A stretch of 64,000 nucleotides of DNA, from positions 1,426,001-1,490,000 of the forward strand of contig NZ_CP017770.1 in the NCBI RefSeq assembly GCF_001857945.1, written 5' to 3'. The DNA is from Paenibacillus crassostreae. GTDB lineage: Bacteria; Bacillota; Bacilli; Paenibacillales; Paenibacillaceae. This document shows, one piece after another, positions 37,290 through 45,874 of the stretch. A program made the position numbers and the translations under genes. Every line of letters starts with the position of its first letter. The stretch's first letter is position 1. The notes beneath the pieces are model-generated. The model was not told the origin of the DNA. It searched no databases and was given only the letters and a program-made list of their open reading frames with translations.

Positions 37290-37388
37290 TATCCACAGAT
37301 GGCTGTGGAAAACCTGTGTGTAGTTTGTTAGTAAGCATCAAAAACCTTGTAAAATAGCAGTGGATATTGTGGATAAATGTTATACACA
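37290..37388. promoter_or_regulatory. DnaA-box cluster upstream of sda
   Basis: Two exact boxes: TTATCCACA at 37290-37298 and its reverse complement at 37368-37376. Two one-mismatch boxes: TGTGGAAAA at 37305-37313 and TTATACACA at 37380-37388. In B. subtilis DnaA controls sda through such boxes. The rest of the 357-bp gap to 37576 is AT-rich with no gene seen. Confidence 0.85.
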
Positions 37389-37576
37389 GGGTAATATTTT
37401 GGATAATCTCTCAAAAAAAAATTAATACTATATTTATTATTCTCTGAATATAGTATTTATTTATCTAAAAATTCTGCCTCTTAAAAGAAGATTGGCATAC
37501 CTAATTAAATCGGATATACTGAACAAACAAGCAGAAGCGGATGAAATATTATGAAGCAATGGAGGTAGAAACCACA

Positions 37577-37777
37577 ATGGCGCAATTGTTTGAAATCTTA
37601 TATTGGATCGCAATCGTAGGCATGTCGGCAGTATTGGCGCTAGTCACGGTCATGATCTTTGCAATTGGTTTTAAATTTATAAAGTCCAAAAGAAGTATTT
37701 TAGGATTAGGTTGCATGGTTTTTTCCATTCTTGCAGCTTCAATGATTGTATTGATGGTAGATCATACATTTCTCTAA
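37577..37777 (+). CDS. Small two-helix membrane protein, 66 aa
   Basis: Start chosen at 37577 because GGAGGT is 10 bases upstream; the frame extends to 37541 without a site. Two hydrophobic helices (about residues 5-28 and 39-62) are joined by a short basic loop, KFIKSKRS. No known family is recognised. It ends before a strong bidirectional terminator shared with the IscA-like gene. Confidence 0.7.
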   Translation: MAQLFEILYWIAIVGMSAVLALVTVMIFAIGFKFIKSKRSILGLGCMVFSILAASMIVLMVDHTFL

Positions 37778-37811
37778 CAGCCTCTTAAATTCTTAATCTC
37801 TACATACACTA

Positions 37812-37865
37812 AAAAGCCACTTGATTCAGAAGAGATCGTTATCCTCCTGAAATCAAGTGGCTTTT
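37812..37865. terminator. Bidirectional terminator
   Basis: Perfect 15-bp stem AAAAGCCACTTGATT / AATCAAGTGGCTTTT between convergent genes, giving a U-run on both strands. Confidence 0.93.
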
Positions 37866-37897
37866 ACATTTCATTCTACCTTACTTCTATTAATTGC

Positions 37898-38263
37898 TTA
37901 ACACTCACCCTCAGCCGCAGGCTTCCCTGCATCCAGTGCCGTACGGAAGCTTGATCCACACCCACACGTAGCAGATGCATTAGGATTATTGATGGTGAAT
38001 CCCCCAGACATACCAGATTCTTCGAAGTCGATTTCGAGACCATCGAGATAGATTATGCTTTCCTTATCTACAACAATTTTCATATCATTTACATTCATAT
38101 ATATGTCATTCTCTGCTTCGGCATCATCAAATCCCATAGCATATGAGAAACCACTGCAACCACCTGGTTGCACACCAAGTCTTAGGAACATATCTGGTGT
38201 TTCTTGTTCAGACAACATCTCTTTCAGTTTATCTGAAGCTGTATCACTTATATTAATCATCAT
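37898..38263 (-). CDS. HesB/IscA-family iron-sulfur carrier
   Basis: 121 aa A-type scaffold/carrier. The three family cysteines are in QPGGCSGFSY (about residue 36) and ATCGCGSSF (about 99 and 101). It delivers Fe-S clusters to apo-proteins, fitting the redox neighbourhood that includes radical SAM MqnE and Nfu. It corresponds to YutM of B. subtilis in context. The C-terminal GKPAAEGEC extension carries one extra Cys. Confidence 0.92.
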   Translation of the reverse strand: MMINISDTASDKLKEMLSEQETPDMFLRLGVQPGGCSGFSYAMGFDDAEAENDIYMNVNDMKIVVDKESIIYLDGLEIDFEESGMSGGFTINNPNASATCGCGSSFRTALDAGKPAAEGEC

Positions 38264-38479
38264 TCAGCCTCCTTTTGTGTCTTTCTCTAATTATACTCCA
38301 CAACGTCCTTCCCCTCAAGTTAGTCATCATGCCTCATTTGCTCTAATACCAACTTGTTTAACACACTTCATATTGCGACTCTTTAAGTGGAGGTCTATAA
38401 TAGGTAAGAATGAATGGATATGGATTGTCGATAAATAATCACACTTTATAACAGATTTGAGTGAACAGGAGGAAGCGAA

Positions 38480-39586
38480 TTGTCTACAATTACTACCGCT
38501 AATACAGACTTACAAATGGCGGCCATTATAGCAAAGGTTCAATCAGGTGAACGTTTAACGATTGAAGACGGAATCTACCTATATCAGACTGATGATCTAT
38601 TGACGCTAGGCCAACTTGCCAATCAGGTTAACCTGCGAAAAAATGGAAAAAAGGTGTATTTCATTGAAAATATGAGCCTTTACTTTACCAATGTATGTGA
38701 ATCCTATTGTGCCTTCTGTAACTTCCGCAAAGATCAAGGAGAAGAAGGTTCTTATACTCTCTCCGGTGAAGAAATGGTAGAACATGTGAACAAACATATT
38801 CACCCTGGTATCCGAGAATTTCACATTGTAGGGGGTCATAACACCCATGTGCCTTTCCAATATTATGTGGATTCTTTACAGACCTTAACAGATCATTATC
38901 CAGATGTTACTTTAAAAGCATATACTGCAGCCGAAATCGAATTCTTCACACGCATAAGTGGACTCAGTACTACAGAGGTCCTTAAGAAGCTTCAGCAAGC
39001 TGGATTGAAGTCTTTAACAGGTGGCGGAGCTGAGATTCTGTCTGATCAATATCGTCAAAAAATGAAAGTAGATAAAGCTAACGTAGAGCAATATTTAGAT
39101 GTTCATCGTGCTGCCCATCAGTTAGGGATGAAGACACACACAACTATGTTGTATGGATCTATTGAAAGCCATGAAGATCGAATTAGACATATGGTTCAAA
39201 TCCGTGAACTTCAAGATGAAACGAATGGTTTCATGGTATTCATTCCGCTATCTATGCAACCTAAGAATAAGAATGCCGGAATTATGCGGCGAAATTCAGC
39301 TTATGAGGATCTGAAGACCATTGCTATAAGCCGATTAATGATCGATAATATCGATCATATCAAAGCATATTTCATTAATATCGGTGCTCAATTAACACAA
39401 ATGGCATTAAGTTTCGGCGCATCTGACGTTCATGGAACCATTATAAATGAACGGATTAGTCATGCAGCTGGGGCTTTAACTCCAGAAGGTTTGACACGCA
39501 AGGAATTAATTTGGCTTATTAAAGGTGCAGGACGAATCCCTGTAGAACGCGATACTTTTTATAATGAAATACAGGTATATGAATAA
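38480..39586 (+). CDS. mqnE: Aminofutalosine synthase
   Basis: 368 aa radical SAM enzyme. It joins the adenosyl radical to 3-[(1-carboxyvinyl)oxy]benzoate to give aminofutalosine in the futalosine route to menaquinone. The cluster motif CxxxCxxC is at residues 73-80 (CESYCAFC), followed by an HIVGGHN segment. The start is TTG with AGGAGG upstream. Related CofH/MqnC enzymes are possible, but the length and the ERDTFYNEIQV tail fit MqnE. The other mqn genes are not in the window. Confidence 0.85.
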   Translation: MSTITTANTDLQMAAIIAKVQSGERLTIEDGIYLYQTDDLLTLGQLANQVNLRKNGKKVYFIENMSLYFTNVCESYCAFCNFRKDQGEEGSYTLSGEEMVEHVNKHIHPGIREFHIVGGHNTHVPFQYYVDSLQTLTDHYPDVTLKAYTAAEIEFFTRISGLSTTEVLKKLQQAGLKSLTGGGAEILSDQYRQKMKVDKANVEQYLDVHRAAHQLGMKTHTTMLYGSIESHEDRIRHMVQIRELQDETNGFMVFIPLSMQPKNKNAGIMRRNSAYEDLKTIAISRLMIDNIDHIKAYFINIGAQLTQMALSFGASDVHGTIINERISHAAGALTPEGLTRKELIWLIKGAGRIPVERDTFYNEIQVYE

Positions 39587-39627
39587 ATGTTAGTCCAGAT
39601 GTAACATATAGAAAGGACGTCGCATCC

Positions 39628-40689
39628 ATGAGGAAATTGGTTATTCTAGGCGGAGGATATGGCGGTCTAGCGATCATTCAAGGTCTTTTAGATCATCAGT
39701 TACCCGAAGATATAGAATTGATATTGCTGGATCGAATGCCCTTTCAAGGACTGAAAACAGAATTTTATGCCTTAGCAGCAGGTACCGTAGCAGATCTTGA
39801 CCTTAGGGTTTCCTTTCCCAAGCATCCACAACTAACTATTAAATATGGTGAAGTGACATCCATAGATTTAGAAGGTAAGAAAGTGCATCTAGCGCTTGCT
39901 GAGGAAATTACATATGATTATCTCGTCATCGCACTTGGATGTACCGATCGATATCATGGGGTTGAAGGTGCAGATCAATTTACAAATAGTATCCAATCCT
40001 TTACAAATACGCGCAGAACATATCAACGACTTAACGATTTAATACCATATAGTCAAGTAAATATTATTGGTGGCGGTCTCAGCGGTGTGGAGTTGGCAGC
40101 AGAACTTAGAGAGAGTCGGCCTGATCTAAATATTTCTATTCTTGATCGTCACAGTCGTGTTCTATCAACCTTCCCGTCCAAATTGTCCATCTACGTGGAA
40201 CATTGGTTTAAAGCCCATGATGTCGATACTCGTCCTCATGTGTCGGTTGCAAGGATAGAAGACGGGGCCATTTACAATGGTTCTGAAATCATACAGAGTG
40301 ATGCTACCATATGGACTGCAGGCATACAGCCTGTCCTCATCGTCCAGGATCTTCAAGTTGCCAAAGATGCTGGTGGTCGCATCATTCTGAATTCTTATTC
40401 ACAAATCGCAGAACATCCTGAAGTATATGTTATAGGGGATTGTGCAAGCCTACCATTTGCACCCAGTGCACAAGCTGCTGGTGCACAAGCAGAGCAAGTT
40501 GCAGCCGTAATTCATGCTCTATGGCGCGGCGAGACTCCAAAATTACATGCTATTCATTTAAAAGGCACCCTTGGTGCTCTTGGTAAAAAGGCAGGATTTG
40601 GACTCATGGGTAAATCATCTGTGATGGGACGCGTTCCTCGATTACTTAAAAGTGGTGTTCTTTGGATGTCTAAACGAAATCTGGGTTAA
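39628..40689 (+). CDS. NADH dehydrogenase-like flavoprotein (YutJ-like)
   Basis: 353 aa pyridine nucleotide-disulphide oxidoreductase fold. FAD site LGGGYGGLAIIQGL, second Rossmann IIGGGLSGVELAAEL near residue 150, and YVIGDCASLPFAPSAQAAGAQ near residue 270. It resembles B. subtilis YutJ and type II NADH dehydrogenases. It follows mqnE by 41 bp and is probably co-transcribed with it, linking menaquinone synthesis with its reduction. Its last 4 bp overlap yuzB on the other strand. Confidence 0.85.
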   Translation: MRKLVILGGGYGGLAIIQGLLDHQLPEDIELILLDRMPFQGLKTEFYALAAGTVADLDLRVSFPKHPQLTIKYGEVTSIDLEGKKVHLALAEEITYDYLVIALGCTDRYHGVEGADQFTNSIQSFTNTRRTYQRLNDLIPYSQVNIIGGGLSGVELAAELRESRPDLNISILDRHSRVLSTFPSKLSIYVEHWFKAHDVDTRPHVSVARIEDGAIYNGSEIIQSDATIWTAGIQPVLIVQDLQVAKDAGGRIILNSYSQIAEHPEVYVIGDCASLPFAPSAQAAGAQAEQVAAVIHALWRGETPKLHAIHLKGTLGALGKKAGFGLMGKSSVMGRVPRLLKSGVLWMSKRNLG

Positions 40690-40940
40690 TCCAGATCAAG
40701 TTCATCCCATGCGTCAGCTTCCTTAATCTTTGCCATAATCGCTTCTAGTAATTCATCTGCGCTTTCTGCTGTTACAATTTCACCATCTACCATAGCGAAT
40801 GGCATCAAATAACATTGTCCACAATTAGTCAGACAACCATATTCAATAACATCATAATCTGGGTTAGACTCCAGCTTTTCCATGACTACATCTGTATCGA
40901 AATGCATATTATTCGTACAGAATTCTATAAGAGGTCTCAT
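40686..40940 (-). CDS. yuzB: YuzB-like protein (DUF1450)
   Basis: 84 aa. Conserved cysteines in EFCTNN and GCLTNCGQCYL resemble a thioredoxin-like ferredoxin motif. Function is unknown. The genes around it (YutJ-like and NifU-like YutI) repeat the B. subtilis order. Convergent with the preceding flavoprotein and divergent from nfu. Confidence 0.85.
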   Translation of the reverse strand: MRPLIEFCTNNMHFDTDVVMEKLESNPDYDVIEYGCLTNCGQCYLMPFAMVDGEIVTAESADELLEAIMAKIKEADAWDELDLD

Positions 40941-41022
40941 CTTGATACACCTGCTTTACTTTTCTATTTTATTTTTAATCTTATTTGTACTATAATAATG
41001 CAATAGGAAGGAGTTGAACACT

Positions 41023-41268
41023 ATGAGTGAAAACGCACAAGGCACCATGTATGATGAAGTATTAGATGTATTAGATAAACTTCGTCCATTTCTTCAACGT
41101 GATGGCGGTGACGTAGAATTGGTCGACGTAGAAGATGGCATTGTTAAGCTAAGATTAATGGGTGCATGCGGCAGTTGCCCAAGCTCCACCATTACCTTAA
41201 AAGCTGGTATTGAACGTGCTCTCCTTGAAGAGGTTGATGGCATTCAAGACGTTATTCAAGTATTCTAA
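41023..41268 (+). CDS. NifU-like iron-sulfur scaffold (YutI)
   Basis: 81 aa NifU C-terminal-type domain alone. The cluster ligands are CGSC in [10 protein letters not shown] and the domain begins at [16 protein letters not shown]. It acts as a late Fe-S carrier. The ATG at 41023 is preferred, with AGGAAGGAG upstream; the TTG at 41014 is too close to that site. Strong terminator follows. Confidence 0.92.
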   Translation: MSENAQGTMYDEVLDVLDKLRPFLQRDGGDVELVDVEDGIVKLRLMGACGSCPSSTITLKAGIERALLEEVDGIQDVIQVF

Positions 41269-41307
41269 AGTCATTTCTTAGTATAGAAATCTTCAACATA
41301 GTTAGAG

Positions 41308-41352
41308 AGAGTCTTGGTCTTCATCATTGAAGAGACCAAGACTCTTTTTTTA
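41308..41352 (+). terminator. nfu terminator
   Basis: Perfect 13-bp stem AGAGTCTTGGTCT / AGACCAAGACTCT followed by T7. It lies between nfu and the convergent SDR gene. Confidence 0.95.
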
Positions 41353-41357
41353 TTCCT

Positions 41358-42122
41358 CTATACCCAAGGTCTTATAGGATCTAAGCCACCCGTAATATCC
41401 ATAATATTACCTGTTATGAAGTCTGAATCTTCCTGACATAAATATTGGATAACCCGTGCAATATCCTCACCACTACCCGGCCTACCATTTGGTGTCTCTA
41501 AATCCTCGATCCCTTCTACTTCTGCAATCGATTTCTCCTTATTTATCCCTCTAATATCACCAGGACAAACCATATTTACTGTAATTCCATAAGGTGCCTC
41601 TTCCACAGCTAATGTTTTCGTAAAGGAAACCAATCCTGTCTTCGCTGCTGCATATACTGCTCGATGTGGCCAAGCTCTAGCTTCGCCTGCATGCCCGAAA
41701 CCAAGATGAATAATTCTTCCCCATCTTTTCTTTCGCATGGAAGGTATAATCATATGATCAAGTAGCATTGCCCCAATTAAATTACCTTGCATTAACGATA
41801 TGATTTCTGTTTGCGTATATTCAACGAAGTTACGTCGTTCTCTGATAAAGGGTCCAGCGTTATTAATGATAATATCTGCACCACCGAATTTATTATTCAC
41901 TTGATCTAATAGTCTCTCGATTTGTTGTAACTCAGAAATATCAGCTTGAATAGCAATACATTGTACACCCTTCTGCTCTATGATCACACGCAATTCTTCT
42001 GCTTCCATAGAACTATGAACATAATTAAGCACGATGTTACAGCCTTGATCCGCCAAGGTTAATGCAGTTCTTTTACCTAGTCCCTTCGCACTTCCTGTAA
42101 TAAGGGCTACTCTTCCATTCAA
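41358..42122 (-). CDS. SDR-family oxidoreductase lacking the usual catalytic Ser
   Basis: 254 aa. TGSAKGLG cofactor loop at residues 9-16, NNAG at about 89-92, and Tyr-x-x-x-Lys in VYAAAKTG. The catalytic serine normally following the RIIHL strand is replaced by Gly/Phe (HLGFGHA), so activity may be altered. The C-terminal GNIMDITGG fits the FabG/YtkK-like subgroup. Convergent with nfu. Confidence 0.82.
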   Translation of the reverse strand: MNGRVALITGSAKGLGKRTALTLADQGCNIVLNYVHSSMEAEELRVIIEQKGVQCIAIQADISELQQIERLLDQVNNKFGGADIIINNAGPFIRERRNFVEYTQTEIISLMQGNLIGAMLLDHMIIPSMRKKRWGRIIHLGFGHAGEARAWPHRAVYAAAKTGLVSFTKTLAVEEAPYGITVNMVCPGDIRGINKEKSIAEVEGIEDLETPNGRPGSGEDIARVIQYLCQEDSDFITGNIMDITGGLDPIRPWV

Positions 42123-42187
42123 AGCTTTCCCTCCTCTAACGAGTGGTCATCCATTAATTATAGAAGATTTATCAATCCTCTACAAAT

Positions 42188-42222
42188 AAAATCCTGCAGA
42201 ACCTAAGGTTCTGCAGGATTTT
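42188..42222 (-). terminator. metNIQ terminator
   Basis: Near-perfect palindrome AAAATCCTGCAGAACCT / AGGTTCTGCAGGATTTT, giving TTTT on the minus strand, 27 bp past the metQ stop. Confidence 0.93.
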
Positions 42223-42248
42223 AAAGGAATATTCGATTATTGGATGGA

Positions 42249-43043
42249 TTAGAATGCTGGAATAACAGCACCTTTATACTCAGCTTCAATAAATGTCTTA
42301 ACATCTTCCGAAGTTAATGCATCTGCTAATTTTTGAATGGCTTCAGAATCTTTATTATCTGGACGAGCTACCAATGTATTAGCATATGGGTTATCTTTAC
42401 CTTCAATAATTAATGCATCATTCACAGGATCTAAGCCTGCATCAAGTACAAAATTCGTATTAATGATAGCAAGATCCACTTCTTCTAATTGACGTGGCAG
42501 GATAGCAGCATCATGCTCCGTAATTTGAAAGTTCTTTGGATTCTCTGTAATATCACTGATCTTAGCTTCTACCTTGTTGGGATCATTCAGTGTAATTAGA
42601 CCATTATTGGCTAACAAGCTTAGAGCACGTCCGCCATTAGTAGCATCATTCGGAATTGCAATTTTTGCACCGTCTGGAAGTTCATCAATGGATTTAATAT
42701 TGCTTGAGTACCCACCCAATGGTTCAATGTGTACAGCAACAATAGATACTAGATCCATTTTACGTTTTTCATTTTCACTATCAAGGTACGGCTGATGTTG
42801 GAAGAAGTTAGCATCCAATTGTTTCTCGAACAATTGTGTGTTTGGTTGAACATAATCTGTAAACTCGATAACTTCCAAGTTTACTCCTTCTTTCTCTAAT
42901 GCAGGTTGAATATGTTTGAGAATCTCAGCATGAGGTACTGAGCTTGCTCCAACCTTCAACGTATTCGATGCATTGTTGTTACCACAAGCGGCTAATATTA
43001 CCATTAGTGAAAGACTTATAAAACCAAGTGACCATTTTTTCAT
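42249..43043 (-). CDS. metQ: Methionine ABC transporter substrate-binding lipoprotein
   Basis: 264 aa NlpA/MetQ lipoprotein. Signal peptide with the lipobox LAAC at residues 17-20, then a periplasmic-type binding fold of two lobes (LEVIEFTDYVQPN, IAIPNDATNGGRAL, AAILPRQLEEVDLAIINTN in part). It captures methionine for MetNI. Last gene of an operon under a SAM riboswitch. Confidence 0.95.
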   Translation of the reverse strand: MKKWSLGFISLSLMVILAACGNNNASNTLKVGASSVPHAEILKHIQPALEKEGVNLEVIEFTDYVQPNTQLFEKQLDANFFQHQPYLDSENEKRKMDLVSIVAVHIEPLGGYSSNIKSIDELPDGAKIAIPNDATNGGRALSLLANNGLITLNDPNKVEAKISDITENPKNFQITEHDAAILPRQLEEVDLAIINTNFVLDAGLDPVNDALIIEGKDNPYANTLVARPDNKDSEAIQKLADALTSEDVKTFIEAEYKGAVIPAF

Positions 43044-43114
43044 TTGTAATTCCCCTTTTCTTCAATGTGATTAATGTGATATATAAGTACAGGATATCTA
43101 TATGCCTTTATCCA

Positions 43115-43783
43115 TTATTTTCGTGTGAAATGACGAACAAGTCGATCCCCAGCCATTTGTAGAAATTGTACTAATATGACCATTAGGAATACAGAGATTA
43201 GCATAACTTCTGTTTCATAACGATAGTATCCATATCGTATCGCTAAGTCTCCTAGCCCTCCACCACCAACTTGACCTGACATTGCCGTATAGGATACTAA
43301 CGTAACAATAGTTATAGTCATTGCTGCTAATAGACCTGGTCTTGCTTCTGGCAACAGAACTCGTAATATAATCTGACTAGTCGAAGCACCCATCCCTTCT
43401 GCTGCTTCGATAACCCCACGATCTACTTCACTGAGAGATGTCTCTACTAACCTTGCAAAGAAGGGTGCCGCTCCAACAACTAACGGGGGAATCGTCCCCA
43501 GTACGCCCATCGATACACCGACAAGTTCTCTTGTTATAGGTATCATTGCTACAATCAGAATAATGAAGGGTACCGATCGTAATACATTTACAATAATCGA
43601 TAGAATTGAATATAGGAAATGAACTCTACGGTCTAATGACCGGGCTGCTAGATAGAGAATAATGCCCAGCGGAAGACCAATAATAAACGTGAATACCGCA
43701 GAAGCTCCTAACATTTTCAATGTATCGATTATAGCAATCCCAATCTCACCCCAGCCTACCTCTGAGAAGTCTAATCCCAACAT
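43115..43783 (-). CDS. metI: Methionine ABC transporter permease
   Basis: 222 aa with about five membrane helices and the binding-protein-dependent permease loop EAAEGMGAS (EAA motif) at about residue 136. Its ATG overlaps the metN stop as TGATG, so translation is coupled. Confidence 0.95.
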   Translation of the reverse strand: MLGLDFSEVGWGEIGIAIIDTLKMLGASAVFTFIIGLPLGIILYLAARSLDRRVHFLYSILSIIVNVLRSVPFIILIVAMIPITRELVGVSMGVLGTIPPLVVGAAPFFARLVETSLSEVDRGVIEAAEGMGASTSQIILRVLLPEARPGLLAAMTITIVTLVSYTAMSGQVGGGGLGDLAIRYGYYRYETEVMLISVFLMVILVQFLQMAGDRLVRHFTRK

Positions 43784-44805
43784 CAGTCTAGCACCTCCAC
43801 CTCAAGCCCTTGACTTACAAGCTTATGAATTGTTGTAGAAATATACTCTGATTCACCTTCAAAACGGACAATGAGCTGACCATAAGGTGTATCCTTCAGA
43901 GTAGAAATCGTCCCTTGCAAGATGGCAAAATCTACTCCCGTCTCTCTCACTGTTCTTGAAAGAATAGATTCGTATGTTTTTCCTCCTAAGAAGGTAATCT
44001 TCACGACTTGTGAAGAAAAAGGAAGCTCGGATTTCATATTTATCGCTTGCATTAGTAGATCACTATGATCTAATTCACCTCTAGTAAAATCACGTGTAAT
44101 AGGATGCCTTGGTTTTAGAAACACCTCAGATACGGTTCCCTGTTCTACAATACCTCCTTGGTGGATAACACCGACACGATCACAAATACTTTGGATGACA
44201 TGCATTTCATGAGTAATGAGAACAATCGTTAAATGAAATCTTTTATTTATATCAAGTAATAATTTCAAGATAGAATCGGTCGTTTGCGGGTCCAATGCGG
44301 ATGTCGCCTCATCACATAGCAATACTTCTGGGTCACTTGCCAATGCGCGAGCTATACCGACACGTTGTTTCTGTCCACCCGATAATTGTGCAGGGTATTT
44401 ATCATGATGTTCTTCTAACCCCACCAAAGCTAATAAATCATTCACCTTGATCTCAATCTCCTGATTGGATATATGTGCTAAACGTAACGGAAATGCAATA
44501 TTCTCATAGACTGTCGCTGAAGAGAGTAGATTAAAATGTTGGTATATCATGCCGATTTTACGCCGTTCAGCTTGTAATTGCTTCGTTCTTAGAGAGGTCA
44601 AATTCACACCATTCACCCATACTTCGCCTGAGTTAGGTCGTTCTAGTAAATTAATACATCGAATGAGCGTGCTTTTACCAGCACCAGAATGACCAATCAC
44701 TCCAAATATCTCACCTTTATCAACAGAAAGATTTAAACCAGATAATGCGGTGGTAATACGATTACCAGCACTATACTCCTTCGTTAAGTTCTTTAATTCT
44801 ATCAA
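43783..44805 (-). CDS. metN: Methionine ABC transporter ATP-binding protein
   Basis: 340 aa from a TTG at 44805 with GGGGGG about 8 bases upstream, matching the usual length. Starting at 44922 would place the riboswitch terminator inside the gene. Walker A GHSGAGKST, signature LSGGQKQR, Walker B VLLCDEATSALDP, and a C-terminal NIL/ACT-like domain that senses methionine (from about residue 265). Confidence 0.95.
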   Translation of the reverse strand: MIELKNLTKEYSAGNRITTALSGLNLSVDKGEIFGVIGHSGAGKSTLIRCINLLERPNSGEVWVNGVNLTSLRTKQLQAERRKIGMIYQHFNLLSSATVYENIAFPLRLAHISNQEIEIKVNDLLALVGLEEHHDKYPAQLSGGQKQRVGIARALASDPEVLLCDEATSALDPQTTDSILKLLLDINKRFHLTIVLITHEMHVIQSICDRVGVIHQGGIVEQGTVSEVFLKPRHPITRDFTRGELDHSDLLMQAINMKSELPFSSQVVKITFLGGKTYESILSRTVRETGVDFAILQGTISTLKDTPYGQLIVRFEGESEYISTTIHKLVSQGLEVEVLD

Positions 44806-44851
44806 GTCCAAGACCCCCCAACATATACAATGATGACCATCTATCTGATAG

Positions 44852-45055
44852 TAAAAAAAATAAAAAGCCCATTTTTCAGAATGAAAAAGGGCGCTCTTTG
44901 TGTAAAGACGAAGCCTTCTCATCTGTCAGAGCCGTAAATTCGGTTCCGAAGGAATTAGCACCATGACATTTGTAATGATCAGATTGTGACATCTTCACAT
45001 ACAAACCGGTTGCCGGGCTTCATCGGGCCTATCCCTCCGCCTCTCTTGATAAGAA
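44852..45055 (-). promoter_or_regulatory. SAM-I (S-box) riboswitch with terminator
   Basis: Minus-strand leader with the S-box core: TTATCAAGAGAGGCGGAGGGA, GCCCGATGAAGCCCGGCAACC and the late helix. It ends in a GCCCTTTTTCA/TGAAAAATGGGC hairpin (44866-44893) and a long U-run. High SAM should stop metNIQ transcription. Confidence 0.97.
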
Positions 45056-45135
45056 AATACGATATGAAATTAAGTATTGTTAGTATAGAATCTTTCCGAA
45101 AAATTGTCAAAAGGTATTTTCGTTCATTTTCGTAA

Positions 45136-45846
45136 TTAATTACCAATCCATAGTTTATTCGTATAGAGAAACGTAGTGGAAAGCGTTTTGCATACCATGT
45201 CTAGCCCCTGTTTTAATTCCTTTAGATGTAAATCAAGGTCTTCAAGTACGATTTTATCGTTCAATCCTTGATGTCGTTGCCAAAGATCATCTTGCATTTC
45301 CGTATTCATATAGTGAATTTCAGCATTTCTTCGTTTTCTTAGAATTTGAAGTGGCCCACGGTATTCATCTTTGATCGTACGCAACATCGATCCAAGCGAG
45401 TTATGTTGTTGGTGATATGAGAATTGTCTTAGCACCGTGAAATATGAATACTGCGATTTAACTTTTGATGTTTGAAGATTATATACTTCATTTAACACGG
45501 TTCCCAATTTATCAAGGATAGCAAATACTCTTATGAAACCATTCTTATAGAAATAGACATAACGAGCATAAGCAACTTGCTCATTCCCAGTCATATCATC
45601 CATAAATCCAGCAATAATTGATTTTCTGAACAACATGGCCACAGCATAACTTTGCTCCAACTCAGTTAATGCTGAGGAAAGTCCACGAGTCCAAATTTCT
45701 ATTTTCCTAAGATCGTGGGAAGGGTCCTTATACCGTTTCATTTCCTCCTGAAGCAACAGAGCAGAGTTCTTCAAGGCTCTATATGCATCTTCAAGCACTG
45801 GATTATGATCTTCATTAGATAAGTCCCCAAACAAATTACTCAGCAT
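45136..45846 (-). CDS. HEPN-domain protein of the Cthe_2314 family
   Basis: 236 aa, all alpha-helical. The HEPN ribonuclease signature R-x4-H appears as RNAEIH at residues 173-178 within KRRNAEIHYM. It resembles Firmicute proteins named for Cthe_2314. Many HEPN proteins cut RNA in toxin-antitoxin or defence systems. Here the gene follows ctaA by 28 bp, and no antitoxin-like (MNT) partner is next to it, so a housekeeping role is equally possible. Activity is inferred from the motif only. Confidence 0.75.
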   Translation of the reverse strand: MLSNLFGDLSNEDHNPVLEDAYRALKNSALLLQEEMKRYKDPSHDLRKIEIWTRGLSSALTELEQSYAVAMLFRKSIIAGFMDDMTGNEQVAYARYVYFYKNGFIRVFAILDKLGTVLNEVYNLQTSKVKSQYSYFTVLRQFSYHQQHNSLGSMLRTIKDEYRGPLQILRKRRNAEIHYMNTEMQDDLWQRHQGLNDKIVLEDLDLHLKELKQGLDMVCKTLSTTFLYTNKLWIGN

Positions 45847-45874
45847 AATAAGTCCCCTTATGGAATTGATTCTA

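Noticed and set aside
37290..37407. DnaA-box cluster as a replication origin
   Set aside because: There is no dnaA/dnaN next to it and the boxes lie upstream of sda, which explains them better.
38055..38438. 127-aa plus-strand ORF across the IscA-like gene
   Set aside because: It is mostly antisense to a well-supported gene and has no coding signature.
44806..44922. N-terminal extension of metN
   Set aside because: It would translate the S-box terminator; the TTG at 44805 has a proper ribosome site and the usual length.
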